Below, one piece after another: positions 1 to 7,873 of a stretch of 13,600 nt of DNA. Origin of the DNA: Pseudomonadales bacterium (GTDB lineage: Bacteria > Pseudomonadota > Gammaproteobacteria > Pseudomonadales > Litorivicinaceae); NCBI GenBank assembly GCA_012269655.1, contig JAAXJV010000061.1, forward strand, positions 1-13,600, read 5' to 3'. The position numbers and the translations under genes are program-made. Numbering within the stretch: the stretch's first letter is position 1; each line of letters starts with the position of its first letter. The notes under the pieces were generated by a model. It was not told where the DNA came from, ran no database searches, and saw only the letters and a list, made by a program, of their open reading frames with translations.

Positions 1-2208
1 GTCTTCCAGTCGATCCGACCATCTGAGCCCACCTCGAGACACCTTCCCAAGTCTCAAATGGACGCCCTCAACTCGCGCACTACAAACAAATATTTCATGC
101 ACGGGAACCGGTTTGGGAATATCCGTTATGCGTCTCGGAGCAAATTTAAATGCCAAGCTAATCACGGCTTTGGCAGGCTGAGTTTGGAAGAAATTTACTC
201 GGTCACTGGCCATGATGACTTCGCGATAACGGCGAAACAATCGATCCTCATTTAACCCGGCTATTTCATCGATCATTGTGTCCAGTCGAGCCAATACCCG
301 GGTCTGCAGTGTCGCACTGCGCCCGGGTTCATGCCGTGCGTAAAATAACTGAACCAGTTCCTTGGACAGCTCAGGGTGGTTTACGAGCGTCCCGGCGATC
401 CAAGGTTGCGACAATTCGAAGCCAATCTGCTTGATGTAGCTGGCCAAGCTTCTTAATAAGGCGATATCGCGCCAGGGAACACGGCCGTGAATGACCAATC
501 CATTAAAAGCATCACTCTCTGTCTGGCCATGCCATACCGCCAAGAACGCCTTTTGCCATATGTCCCGCCAATCGCTTAGCGGTGTATGCTCGAAGGGTAA
601 CTCCAATCTAAAATCATGAATAAACCAGGACTTGTCGCGCGCGGCGTAGGTCTGATCTTCGATGACTCGAACACCCAAGTGTTCCATCATCGGCAAGGCT
701 TCAGATAACGGGATCGCACGGCCCAAGTGATACAGCTTCAGGTGTAGCGTCTGATGTGACAAATCTTGAAACAGACTGACAGCGAGCGGATTTTCTTCGT
801 TCAATTCATCCAAATGACGTAAGTCAATCAGTGCACGATCTAAATCCACCTCCTCGCGGAAACCCGCGGGAATTTGTGGGATGAACCGTTTTGCCCAATG
901 ACCTGCCTCACGCTCGCCCAAAGAATCAACCAATTTTTGAGTCAGACCCTCTTCCCAACTGATCATCAAATCAAATGCACAGGCTTGCAAGGTTTCCTGA
1001 GTAACCTGTACCGGATGCTCTCCAAGTCGGATGATAAACTGTACACGGGTATGAACCGACTCACTGAAAGTGGTGTTGAATTCGATATCCTCAGCCTGAA
1101 GTTTCCGATGCAACATCGCTTGAATCTTCACCCTAAGCTCGGTGTCATATCGCTCCCGAGGAACGTATAACAAAACGGTCGCGAACTGCCCCAAGCGATC
1201 GAGGCGTAACGTCAGTAAACTGCGTTGGCGCTCTTGCAAGCGGACGACGGCCAACGCTTGAAAACTCAACTCAGATTCGTCTATTTGAAGCAACTCGTCT
1301 CGGGGAAAGACCTGCAGGATTTGAAGTAATTGCTTGTAATTATGACCACCCGGTGTGAAGCCGCTGCCTGCTAGGACCGACGAAATCTTGTCGCGGATAC
1401 ACGGAATGTCGGTGGCTAATTGTTGATAAACACGAGCGGTGTAAAGCCCCAAAAACTGATGCTCGATACCACCGGATGAAAAGACAATTCGATCCATGTA
1501 CGCATTTCTGTGAATTGGGCTGCGTTGTGCCGCTTTTTCAAAACAGATTTGTGCGAGCTCTGCTTGGGGAATCTCGTTTAAATTCGACTGAATTCGCACA
1601 ATTCCTTGTTGTGCCCCCTCGGAATTGCAGTACCCCAGAAAGGTGAAATGGTCTCTCGCCAGCCACTTGAAGAACTCGCCTTGCTGTCCCACTAAACAAT
1701 CGCCAAACTCCAACGCCGCTGTCCGCATGGCCTCGTAGTCTTCCACTGCTGCACTCAACACCTTGAGTACCTGCCGTATTGCGGAAATGAAGGTTCTGAC
1801 GGCGATCGTATTGGACAGTCGATCGAATTCGATCAATACGATCGCTAACGGTTTGGCATGAGGGTTTAACGGATCTTTCGGCGACAACACCAAATTTTGT
1901 GTGAGGTGTATAGCTCGGCCATGCCGCCGAATTTCTAACCGCAGCGTATCGATCAAAAATGGCTGATCAGGAAGGCACAAAGCCAACAAGCTGTGTGGGC
2001 ATCCCCACCCATCTCGCTCGACTTCAGGGTTAAGGCACTCAACTGTCTGACCGACCTCGATCTGCGCTTGTACCCATTGCGCGCGGCCAATTAGAGCTTC
2101 GAAACCCAGCCGAGCTAGATCGTCGTCAGATAATTGCTCTAGCAACCGAGAAGCAATGTCGCCGGCTGTGCCCCCAGGCAACTGCTCTCGCCACTTTTCT
2201 CTCAACAT
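1..2208 (-). CDS. gdhB: NAD-specific glutamate dehydrogenase, large (about 180 kDa class), N-terminal part; runs off left edge
   Basis: This minus-strand frame stays open from an ATG at 2208 to base 1, giving 736 residues and no stop. The last visible residues are GGLRWSDR (726-733), the signature at the entry to the catalytic domain of the large bacterial NAD-dependent glutamate dehydrogenases (family of P. aeruginosa GdhB). Those proteins are about 1,600 residues, so under half the gene is visible. The visible part is the N-terminal regulatory region, with family-like stretches such as ERDGWGCPHSLLALCLPDQP and LARDHFTFLGYC. By family knowledge the enzyme converts glutamate and NAD+ to 2-oxoglutarate, ammonia and NADH in the cytoplasm, mainly for amino acid catabolism. 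The start is chosen because it is the only suitable ATG and has AAGG 9 nt upstream. It lies 23 nt after the pepN stop, suggesting co-transcription. The catalytic lysine region is outside the window. Confidence 0.93.
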   Translation of the reverse strand, partial: MLREKWREQLPGGTAGDIASRLLEQLSDDDLARLGFEALIGRAQWVQAQIEVGQTVECLNPEVERDGWGCPHSLLALCLPDQPFLIDTLRLEIRRHGRAIHLTQNLVLSPKDPLNPHAKPLAIVLIEFDRLSNTIAVRTFISAIRQVLKVLSAAVEDYEAMRTAALEFGDCLVGQQGEFFKWLARDHFTFLGYCNSEGAQQGIVRIQSNLNEIPQAELAQICFEKAAQRSPIHRNAYMDRIVFSSGGIEHQFLGLYTARVYQQLATDIPCIRDKISSVLAGSGFTPGGHNYKQLLQILQVFPRDELLQIDESELSFQALAVVRLQERQRSLLTLRLDRLGQFATVLLYVPRERYDTELRVKIQAMLHRKLQAEDIEFNTTFSESVHTRVQFIIRLGEHPVQVTQETLQACAFDLMISWEEGLTQKLVDSLGEREAGHWAKRFIPQIPAGFREEVDLDRALIDLRHLDELNEENPLAVSLFQDLSHQTLHLKLYHLGRAIPLSEALPMMEHLGVRVIEDQTYAARDKSWFIHDFRLELPFEHTPLSDWRDIWQKAFLAVWHGQTESDAFNGLVIHGRVPWRDIALLRSLASYIKQIGFELSQPWIAGTLVNHPELSKELVQLFYARHEPGRSATLQTRVLARLDTMIDEIAGLNEDRLFRRYREVIMASDRVNFFQTQPAKAVISLAFKFAPRRITDIPKPVPVHEIFVCSARVEGVHLRLGKVSRGGLRWSDRLED

Positions 2209-2231
2209 CCGAGCGCACCTTTTCCGATCTA

Positions 2232-4763
2232 TTAAATCGAGTCTAGTGCCTTGCCAAGGATTTCCGCCATGTCTTTCGAGTTGCACTGACCCTGAAGTGC
2301 TAACAAACTCGAGCGTGCTCGGGACTGATAGGGTTCTGTCCAACGGGCGAGTTGGGTTAAAGGCAAGACCAAACGAGCAGCAATCTGAGGATTAATGCTT
2401 TCAATTTGATCGATGACCTCGGCAAACGCCTCGTATCCGCCGTCGCCATGGAAAGCCTCTGCGTTCATCCTAGCCCAGGGGCCCAATACACTGCGGGCGC
2501 GATTGGGGTTACTTAAGCTGTAGTCTGAATGCTGAAGTAAGCTTTGAATATCGGCTAAATTTCCATAGCAGGCTTGCACCTGGAACCACTGGTCAACCAA
2601 TAAGGGCTCGTCCTGCCAGTCCTGGTAAAACACCTGAAGCATGCTGTCGAGATACTGGATCGTTTGTGCACCCTTTGCCGCCGCATGAATCGAAGCCATC
2701 CGATCGGTCAAATTGTCCGCCCCAACAAAGCGACGACTGATCATGTCCCCAGCCGCGGAATCGGCAGCGGCCGCGAGGTAACCGACCAAAACCTGCCATA
2801 ACCGGCGACGTCCGGCCTGTTTTCCGCCTGGCTCATACAGTGGCGCCGCCCCTAAATGGGCCATTAATGGATGAATATGAACAGAGAGCTTTTCACCCAG
2901 ATAACGATGCAACTGCTTGCCAACCTGATCGAGCTTCAAGGGGTCGACGGCACCGTCAATCAGACCCATGATTTGAGCACTGTCGGGCAAGCTAAGAATT
3001 TCTGCTGTAAATGCCGGGTCTTCAAAACCGCGGCTGAGCGATTTACCCAGAACACCGGCCACCAACTCGACCCCGCTCCAGTCATCTTCATGGTAGGCAT
3101 CTAACCAAAGCTGCTTAACGAGCGTTTGCACCGCATCCCATTGATTAAAGGGATCTTCACACTGCTCTGCCATTTTCAACAGTTGCTCATCGCTTAGGTC
3201 GTATTCGAGCAGAATGGGGGCCGAAAACCCTTCGTTCACGCTTAGAAGCGAACATGAGGCCGCAAACTCCACCTGAGTTTCAAATGACTCCAACACCAAC
3301 AACTGGGCCTCGTCTGTGGGTTGTCCCTGATCGTCATAGGGACGTACACGCAAAGGAATCATGAGGGGAACGTCACAACCCTCCAGCGATTGGGTAAAGG
3401 TGGCTCGTAAACCCTGGTCAGACCGTTTCGTGGTGACCTTTACCTTTGGTGTTCCAGCAAATTCATACCATCGCTTGAACAGCGACAAATCTCTATCAGT
3501 GTGCCCTTGCATGCACGCGACAAAATCATCACAAGTGACCGCCTGTCCATCGAAGGTATCGAAATATTGGTCGCTGGCCGCTCTGAAATTATCACCCAGC
3601 AACGTAGCCAACATCCCAACCACTTCAGCACCCTTTTCGTACACGGTTACTGTGTAAAAATTACTGATTTCCTCATATTCGGAGGGTCTAACGGGATGTC
3701 GAGTAGGCCCGGCATCCTCAGCAAATTGGTGCGTGCGCAGGAAGCTCACGTCTTGAATCCGTTTAACCGCACGCGAATGCAAATCCGAAGTAAACTCTGC
3801 GTCGCGGTATACGGTGAAGCCTTCTTTGAGACTCAGTTGAAACCAATCACGGCAAGTCACTCGATTGCCCGACCAGTTATGGAAATACTCATGTCCGATA
3901 ATGGCCTCGACCCGCTCATAGGCGGCATCGGTGGCGACATCGGGTGTAGCCAACACACAGCTCGTGTTAAAAATATTCAGGCCCTTGTTTTCCATAGCCC
4001 CCATATTGAAGTCACTGACCGCAACCACATTGAAAACGTCCAAATCGTATTCACGGCCGAAACGAGACTCATCCCAGCGCATGGCGGCCTTGATCGATTC
4101 AATAGCGAAATCCACCTTGGTGGCGTCCGATGAGCGGGTGTAGACCTTGATATCCACCAACTTGCCGGATTGAGTCTCAAACACGTCAGGGCGGCACACC
4201 AAATTTCCTGCAACCAGCGCGAACAAATAACTCGGCTTGGGGTGTGGGTCTTTCCATTCGACAAGTCGCCGGCCTGCTTGTGTTTGCTCGCTGATTTTAT
4301 TGCCGTTGGATAGCAAAGTTGAAAGCGCGACAGGCGCGTCGATTGTAACGGACCAAATTGACAGGACATCTGGCCTATCGATAAACCAAGTTATGCGACG
4401 AAAGCCCTCTGCTTCACACTGGGTACAGTACATATCTTGAGATTTATAGAGCCCCTCGAGGAAGGTATTTTCCTCAGGCACAATCGCAACCCGTGTGGAC
4501 AGAACAAACGAATCATCCGGTGCGGTAAAACTGAGACGGCCGTCCTGGATTTGATAATCGACTGCTTGATCACTGATCCGAACGTCTAAGGTTTCTAACC
4601 CCTCACCATCCAATTCAACTTGTTGAGTGTCACCGTTCTTTTTAAGGTGCAGTTGGCTCGCCACTTCCGTGCGATTTTCGTTAATAACAAACGTCAGTTC
4701 GACCTGAGAAATTAACCAGGCAGGCGGTTGGTAGTCAGATAACTTAATGATTGGATTACTCAT
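2232..4763 (-). CDS. pepN: Aminopeptidase N (M1 family zinc metallopeptidase)
   Basis: This 843-residue protein is collinear with E. coli PepN (870 residues). Visible motifs are QCEAEGFR (115-122, substrate N-terminus pocket), the exopeptidase motif GAMEN (255-259), the zinc site HEYFH (His291, Glu292, His295) with the third ligand Glu314 in SLKEG, and VYEKGAE with Tyr375, equivalent to the transition-state tyrosine. All catalytic residues are present. The C-terminal helical domain continues to the end with the family-like SLSNPNRARS stretch. It removes N-terminal residues from peptides in the cytoplasm and acts late in protein turnover. There is no signal peptide. The start codon overlaps the stop of the upstream DUF1315 gene by 4 nt (ATGA), implying translational coupling; the Shine-Dalgarno match is weak. 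The gene ends with TAA 23 nt before gdhB. Confidence 0.98.
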   Translation of the reverse strand: MSNPIIKLSDYQPPAWLISQVELTFVINENRTEVASQLHLKKNGDTQQVELDGEGLETLDVRISDQAVDYQIQDGRLSFTAPDDSFVLSTRVAIVPEENTFLEGLYKSQDMYCTQCEAEGFRRITWFIDRPDVLSIWSVTIDAPVALSTLLSNGNKISEQTQAGRRLVEWKDPHPKPSYLFALVAGNLVCRPDVFETQSGKLVDIKVYTRSSDATKVDFAIESIKAAMRWDESRFGREYDLDVFNVVAVSDFNMGAMENKGLNIFNTSCVLATPDVATDAAYERVEAIIGHEYFHNWSGNRVTCRDWFQLSLKEGFTVYRDAEFTSDLHSRAVKRIQDVSFLRTHQFAEDAGPTRHPVRPSEYEEISNFYTVTVYEKGAEVVGMLATLLGDNFRAASDQYFDTFDGQAVTCDDFVACMQGHTDRDLSLFKRWYEFAGTPKVKVTTKRSDQGLRATFTQSLEGCDVPLMIPLRVRPYDDQGQPTDEAQLLVLESFETQVEFAASCSLLSVNEGFSAPILLEYDLSDEQLLKMAEQCEDPFNQWDAVQTLVKQLWLDAYHEDDWSGVELVAGVLGKSLSRGFEDPAFTAEILSLPDSAQIMGLIDGAVDPLKLDQVGKQLHRYLGEKLSVHIHPLMAHLGAAPLYEPGGKQAGRRRLWQVLVGYLAAAADSAAGDMISRRFVGADNLTDRMASIHAAAKGAQTIQYLDSMLQVFYQDWQDEPLLVDQWFQVQACYGNLADIQSLLQHSDYSLSNPNRARSVLGPWARMNAEAFHGDGGYEAFAEVIDQIESINPQIAARLVLPLTQLARWTEPYQSRARSSLLALQGQCNSKDMAEILGKALDSI

Positions 4764-5014
4764 AGCTGACCATTCTCATCTTTCATCGGAATAAGGCCAG
4801 CCGGCGCCGAGCTGCAGTCGGGCTGAGGCAGATAACCAATTCGTTGATCCTCAGGCAGATGTTGATGCCCCCAGCGGATTAAGGCCTCCATCACCAGCGC
4901 TTTCTGCTCGGCCGAGAGCAACTGACCATCAGGCCATTTACCTCGCTCAAGCGAATCACGCAGCGACTGATATGTCGACACGTCCATACGCTCGATCAAC
5001 AACTGTAGATCCAT
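4760..5014 (-). CDS. YeaC-like DUF1315 family small protein
   Basis: This 84-residue protein resembles E. coli YeaC (DUF1315): both begin with an MxLxxxIxxM-type segment, then a Y-x-x-L region followed by GKWPDG (26-31) and an LTEEQK-like stretch (here LSAEQKALV, 33-41), then an aromatic/His region (RWGHQH, 47-52). The biochemical role of the family is unknown. No membrane segment or signal peptide is visible, so it is probably a soluble cytoplasmic protein. The ATG follows directly after the TAA of the rhomboid gene, with GAAGAGG just upstream, and its TGA overlaps the pepN ATG. From memory of pseudomonad genomes, DUF1315 genes commonly precede pepN, so a function linked to pepN or rhomboid is possible but unproven. 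Confidence 0.85.
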   Translation of the reverse strand: MDLQLLIERMDVSTYQSLRDSLERGKWPDGQLLSAEQKALVMEALIRWGHQHLPEDQRIGYLPQPDCSSAPAGLIPMKDENGQL

Positions 5015-5614
5015 TTACCTCTTCTCCACTAACGCATGCACCAAGGCGACTGCCAAGCCACCCAGTAAACCCCCTAGGTGGGCTCCGTTTGCCATATTCA
5101 CACCCAGAACACCGTCTAAATTGGCAAAACCAATCAACAAGAAAAATAACGAAATACCAAGATAAACCGGTGGCACGGCATATTTGTCTGCTCTCAGCCG
5201 ATCCCAAAGCCACACATAACCAACAACGCCGTAAACGACCCCGGACAATCCACCAAACCTCCAATCGCCCATGAACCATTGAAGCGAATTCGCTGCGATA
5301 GCCGAGACCAAGAAAACCAATATAAAAACAGAACCGGATCGCCATTCAATCAGGCGCCCTACGGCAAATAACCAGAGACAGTTAAAAACTAGATGTAACC
5401 AACCAAAATGAAGAAAGGCAGGAGACAGCCAGCGCCAAACATCCTGCTCGCCGGTCATCGGATTGATGATGTACAGCCAAAGCGACAACTCGCCCCGCCC
5501 TTGATCTGTGGCTAGAGCAACCAACACCGCAAAACCAATGATGACGGCCGTGATGGGTGTCCGCTGCCATGGCATCGCCGCAGGGTGTCCATAAAACGGG
5601 GGCTTTAACGCCAT
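5015..5614 (-). CDS. Rhomboid-family intramembrane serine protease
   Basis: This 199-residue, very hydrophobic protein has the six-helix layout of a bacterial rhomboid core, without a large N-terminal cytoplasmic domain. Hallmarks are the WR pair in the L1 loop (60-61), HLVFN (His74, Asn78 of the HxxxN motif), GLSG with the predicted nucleophile Ser124 (122-125), and GAHLGG with catalytic His179. The Ser-His dyad is intact, so it should cleave transmembrane segments within the inner membrane; substrates cannot be inferred. The ATG at 5614 is chosen over an upstream in-frame TTG at 5635 because GAGAG lies 9 nt before the ATG and the overlap with the upstream gene shrinks from 31 to 10 nt. The stop abuts the DUF1315 start. 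It sits within the nadK-to-gdhB gene string. Confidence 0.93.
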   Translation of the reverse strand: MALKPPFYGHPAAMPWQRTPITAVIIGFAVLVALATDQGRGELSLWLYIINPMTGEQDVWRWLSPAFLHFGWLHLVFNCLWLFAVGRLIEWRSGSVFILVFLVSAIAANSLQWFMGDWRFGGLSGVVYGVVGYVWLWDRLRADKYAVPPVYLGISLFFLLIGFANLDGVLGVNMANGAHLGGLLGGLAVALVHALVEKR

Positions 5615-6540
5615 TCGCTCACACTCTCTATCCAACTGAAATGGCAGGCATCAAGGTTTTCGCCTGGTTGATGACTGTAACAAACCAGCTTCTCTCGCAA
5701 TACCGCGCAGTAATCAAGACAAACCAAATTGGATGCGACCGGTTCAGGTGTGCCGCGACGCCAGTAATGACCGAAAAACACCGGCGGCAGATGGGGAGCA
5801 TAATACGGCAAGCTGGAGTGCTGATCTTGATCCACCGGGTACTCGCTCAGGTCCTCAGGCAAAGGGTCCGGTTGAAACACCAAGTCTCCAAGGGTATTGG
5901 GATCATCAATCCAGAATGCGACCCGAAATCGCTTTCGGCTCACACCATCAGAACTCTGAATATAGCGCCCCTGTGGCAAGGGAAGTGAGGGGCCTCTAAC
6001 AAGCCGCGCCACGGATTTCTTTAACGCCTCATCTCGGTAAATCTGCGAAAACGATGTCCCCGGCGAGGCACCATTAAATCGCTGCCTAACCCAGTCAATG
6101 GCGTGCTGATCCCAACAGGCATGGACGGCTCGCCACTCGGGTTGATCCATAAACAATGGACAGTCCCTTAACCATTCACACAGTGACAGGAGCTCTGCCG
6201 GATCGAAATCGCTGAAGGTGGCACGAGCCAACTTGAGCGCGTGCTGCGTGGCAGGCCTAATTGGCTGTCCACCTTCAATCAATACGAGACTCATGACATC
6301 TAGCTCATGATTCCCTAGCACCCATGTAGCTTGGTCTGCCTCTACCATGGCTCGCGCAATTTGCGTGGCAAGGCGAACTCGTGGACCTCGGTCGAATAAG
6401 TCGCCAATAAACACCACTCGGCGCTCGGAGTGACGATAGGCGCCCTGTTCAAATTGATAACCGAGCTTGCGCAGTAGCCGGCCCAGGGTCTGACCGCAGC
6501 CATGCACATCGCCGATGAAATCGATTATTCGGTCAGTCAC
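5605..6540 (-). CDS. PPP-superfamily metallophosphoesterase (Ser/Thr phosphatase-like)
   Basis: This 311-residue protein carries all the metal-binding motifs of the calcineurin-like PPP superfamily: GDVHG (10-14), GDLFDRGP (46-53), GNHE (76-79), a His in VHACWD (His140) and GHYW (His258). These coordinate a two-metal centre that hydrolyses phosphoesters. ApaH and bacterial PrpA-type phosphatases share these motifs; the protein is longer than typical PrpA (about 220) and the middle and end do not look like ApaH, so the substrate is unknown (phosphoprotein, nucleotide or other small phosphoester). The start is a GTG at 6540 overlapping the nadK stop by 8 nt. No good Shine-Dalgarno is seen, so coupled translation from nadK is likely. 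No earlier alternative was preferred because GDVHG normally lies within about 15 residues of the N-terminus. The 3' end overlaps the rhomboid start by 10 nt. Confidence 0.9.
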   Translation of the reverse strand: MTDRIIDFIGDVHGCGQTLGRLLRKLGYQFEQGAYRHSERRVVFIGDLFDRGPRVRLATQIARAMVEADQATWVLGNHELDVMSLVLIEGGQPIRPATQHALKLARATFSDFDPAELLSLCEWLRDCPLFMDQPEWRAVHACWDQHAIDWVRQRFNGASPGTSFSQIYRDEALKKSVARLVRGPSLPLPQGRYIQSSDGVSRKRFRVAFWIDDPNTLGDLVFQPDPLPEDLSEYPVDQDQHSSLPYYAPHLPPVFFGHYWRRGTPEPVASNLVCLDYCAVLREKLVCYSHQPGENLDACHFSWIESVSEWR

Positions 6541-7411
6541 CGAGTCGAGTCGCCCAACCTAATTTTTCACGACAAACAGCGAAATAATCGTACTCGCCAT
6601 CCACATGCAACAGATTCAACTTTTCATCGAGTTTTTCTATGCAAATGCCATCACCGGGCATCACTGAAATGTGCGTCTGCCCATCGCAACTAATCAATGG
6701 CAGCGACTGATGCTGATCGGTGATCGACAAATGAATGGCTTGATTGTCAGCTAGCACCAAGGGTCGATCCGCCAGTGTATGCGGGAACATCGGCACGATG
6801 ACCCAGGCGTTTAGGCTCGGATGTAGGATTGGTCCGCCGGCCGATAACGAATAGGCCGTTGATCCGGTTGGAGTTGCAACGATAAGCCCATCGGCCTTGG
6901 CCTGATAAATTTCTTGCTCACCTAAATGGACGTCAAAGGACAGCATCCGTGCGCTCGATCCTTTGTGAAGTACAATGTCATTCAGAGCGCTGGCGGCTGC
7001 AATTTGTTGACCGTCGCGAGTCACCGTCACGCCAATCAAGGAGCGCTGATCCAAACTCCCCTTTCCTTCAAGGGCCTGGGTCAGGGCGCTTTGAGCATCA
7101 TCTGGGTGGATGTCGGTCAGAAAGCCTAGATTCCCTCGGTTGATTCCCAGTACTGGAACGCCCGAACGAGACAATGCACGCGCAGCGCCGAGTAGCGACC
7201 CGTCACCACCAATAACCGCGGCCAAATCGCAGTGGTTTGCCAACTCGTTCAGTGGTACGTAATCGGTTTCGTCAAACCCTTGTGGAATGCCATCGCGTGA
7301 TGTGACAACCACCGATAAACCGGCCGCGCGGCCCAGCTCGATTAACCCTCGAGCTGTTGCCGTGGCCTGCGGGTTTTCCGGTCGTATGACCAGTCCAAGT
7401 GATGTGTACAT
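6533..7411 (-). CDS. nadK: NAD kinase
   Basis: This 292-residue protein has the expected length and motifs of ATP-dependent NAD kinase: GGDGS (68-72), LGINRGNLGFLTD (88-100), the NAD-contacting ND pair (Asn144-Asp145) in ALNDIVLHKG, and TPTGSTAYSLSAGGP (180-194). It phosphorylates the 2'-hydroxyl of NAD+ to give NADP+ in the cytoplasm and is the sole route to NADP in most bacteria. The start at 7411 has AGAGG 7 nt upstream. This ribosome binding site lies in one arm of a 7-bp hairpin (see separate entry). The gene heads the minus-strand string and its TGA overlaps the GTG of the phosphoesterase. A promoter must lie between the tRNA terminator (7610) and 7412, but I could not pick a convincing one. 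Confidence 0.97.
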   Translation of the reverse strand: MYTSLGLVIRPENPQATATARGLIELGRAAGLSVVVTSRDGIPQGFDETDYVPLNELANHCDLAAVIGGDGSLLGAARALSRSGVPVLGINRGNLGFLTDIHPDDAQSALTQALEGKGSLDQRSLIGVTVTRDGQQIAAASALNDIVLHKGSSARMLSFDVHLGEQEIYQAKADGLIVATPTGSTAYSLSAGGPILHPSLNAWVIVPMFPHTLADRPLVLADNQAIHLSITDQHQSLPLISCDGQTHISVMPGDGICIEKLDEKLNLLHVDGEYDYFAVCREKLGWATRLGD

Positions 7412-7417
7412 AGATTA

Positions 7418-7444
7418 CCTCTGTGCCACGGAAGTTAGCACAGA
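7418..7444 (-). promoter_or_regulatory. Hairpin covering the nadK ribosome binding site
   Basis: In the nadK leader a perfect 7-bp stem TCTGTGC/GCACAGA (arms 7438-7444 and 7420-7426, 11-nt loop) ends in the AGAGG (7418-7422) that serves as Shine-Dalgarno for the ATG at 7411. Part of the ribosome binding site would be paired when the stem forms. This could tune translation, but the stem is short and no ligand-binding domain is evident, so it is not called a riboswitch. Confidence 0.45.
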
Positions 7445-7477
7445 TGCTGGGACAGCCGGTACCGCTCAGGGTTGATT

Positions 7478-7602
7478 AATTCGCTAAATAGAGCTGTGGC
7501 TACGCATCACGCTCCGCCACCCTTCGGGCTGGCGCTCAATACGCGCTTCCTGCGCGTATTGTCGAACCTCTTCTCTCGGGTTCTCGTCCCTATTTGAATA
7601 GC
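7478..7602. repeat. REP/MITE-like hairpin-rich extragenic element
   Basis: The ends are imperfect inverted copies: the left end reads ATTCGCTAAATAG (7479-7491) and the complement of the right end reads ATTCAAATAG (7599-7590), differing by a 3-nt insertion. Inside are three tandem hairpins: CGCCACCC-TTCG-GGCTGGCG (7515-7534, UUCG loop, one mismatch), a perfect 10-bp stem CAATACGCGC/GCGCGTATTG (7537-7561, loop TTCCT), and GAACC/GGTTC (7564-7583). It has no sensible ORF. The arrangement is that of repeated extragenic palindromes or a small non-autonomous element between nadK and the tRNA terminator. Only one copy is in the window, so repetition in the genome is inferred, not seen. Confidence 0.5.
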
Positions 7603-7609
7603 CTAAAAC

Positions 7610-7665
7610 TCAAAAACCCCTTGTCAAAAGTCGCGTTGCTGCTGCTTTTGACAAGGGGTTTTTGA
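7610..7665 (-). terminator. Long inverted-repeat terminator downstream of the tRNA genes
   Basis: A perfect 21-bp inverted repeat (arms 7610-7630 and 7645-7665) surrounds a 14-nt loop. Its core is a CCCCTTGTCAAAAG/CTTTTGACAAGGGG stem flanked by five A's on one side and five T's on the other, so it forms a stem plus U-tract when read from either strand. It lies just beyond the 3' end of tRNA-Asp in the direction of tRNA transcription, and so should end the tRNA transcript and isolate nadK from it. Confidence 0.88.
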
Positions 7666-7674
7666 ATTAAATAA

Positions 7675-7751
7675 TGGCGATCCGGAAGGGACTCGAACCC
7701 TCGACCTCCGGCGTGACAGGCCGGCATTCTAACCAACTGAACTACCGGACC
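7675..7751 (-). tRNA. tRNA-Asp (anticodon GTC)
   Basis: The 77-nt sequence on the minus strand folds as a cloverleaf. The acceptor stem GGTCCGG pairs with CCGGATC (one G-U at 2-71), the D-arm reads AGTTCAGTTGGTTAGA, the anticodon loop CTGTCAC holds GTC, and the T-loop is GGTTCGAGTCC. Discriminator G73, expected for tRNA-Asp, and an encoded CCA (7677-7675) are present. It lies 2 nt downstream of tRNA-Val, so both come from one transcript and need processing. Confidence 0.97.
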
Positions 7752-7753
7752 GC

Positions 7754-7829
7754 TGGTGGGTAGTGAGGGGCTCGAACCCCCGACCCTCGCCGTGTAAAGG
7801 CGATGCTCTCCCAGCTGAGCTAACTACCC
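7754..7829 (-). tRNA. tRNA-Val (anticodon TAC)
   Basis: The 76-nt minus-strand sequence begins GGGTAGTTAGCTCAGCTGGG and ends ACTACCC, A73 and encoded CCA. The acceptor stem is a perfect 7 bp, the anticodon loop TTTACAC gives TAC (reads GUA and, with usual modification, other GUN codons), and the T-arm is GGGGGTTCGAGCCCC. It is the first of the tandem pair, with the promoter immediately upstream. Confidence 0.97.
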
Positions 7830-7845
7830 GTCGGTTGGTGCGCGC

Positions 7846-7873
7846 ATTTTAGGGAGTTGGGTTTAGGAGTCAA
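7846..7873 (-). promoter_or_regulatory. Sigma70 promoter of the tRNA-Val/tRNA-Asp unit
   Basis: On the minus strand TTGACT (-35, 7873-7868) and TAAAAT (-10, 7851-7846) are separated by 16 nt. The -10 is followed by GCGCGC, a GC-rich discriminator typical of stringently controlled stable-RNA promoters. An A/T-rich tract with nine consecutive T's (minus strand) lies upstream at about 7883-7910 and could serve as an UP element. Transcription should begin near 7839, about 10 nt before the mature tRNA-Val. Confidence 0.82.

Noticed and set aside
874..1170. Plus-strand 98-residue open frame in the leftmost region
   Set aside because: It is antisense to gdhB, which explains the whole 1-2208 stretch in one continuous minus-strand frame.
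3501..4133. Plus-strand 210-residue open frame inside pepN
   Set aside because: It lies antisense to a fully convincing PepN with intact catalytic motifs and has no recognisable domain; it is a shadow of the pepN codon pattern.
7675..7829. tRNA genes as an integrated-element attachment site
   Set aside because: I saw no second copy of either tRNA 3' end in the window and no integrase gene, so there is no evidence for an integrated island here.
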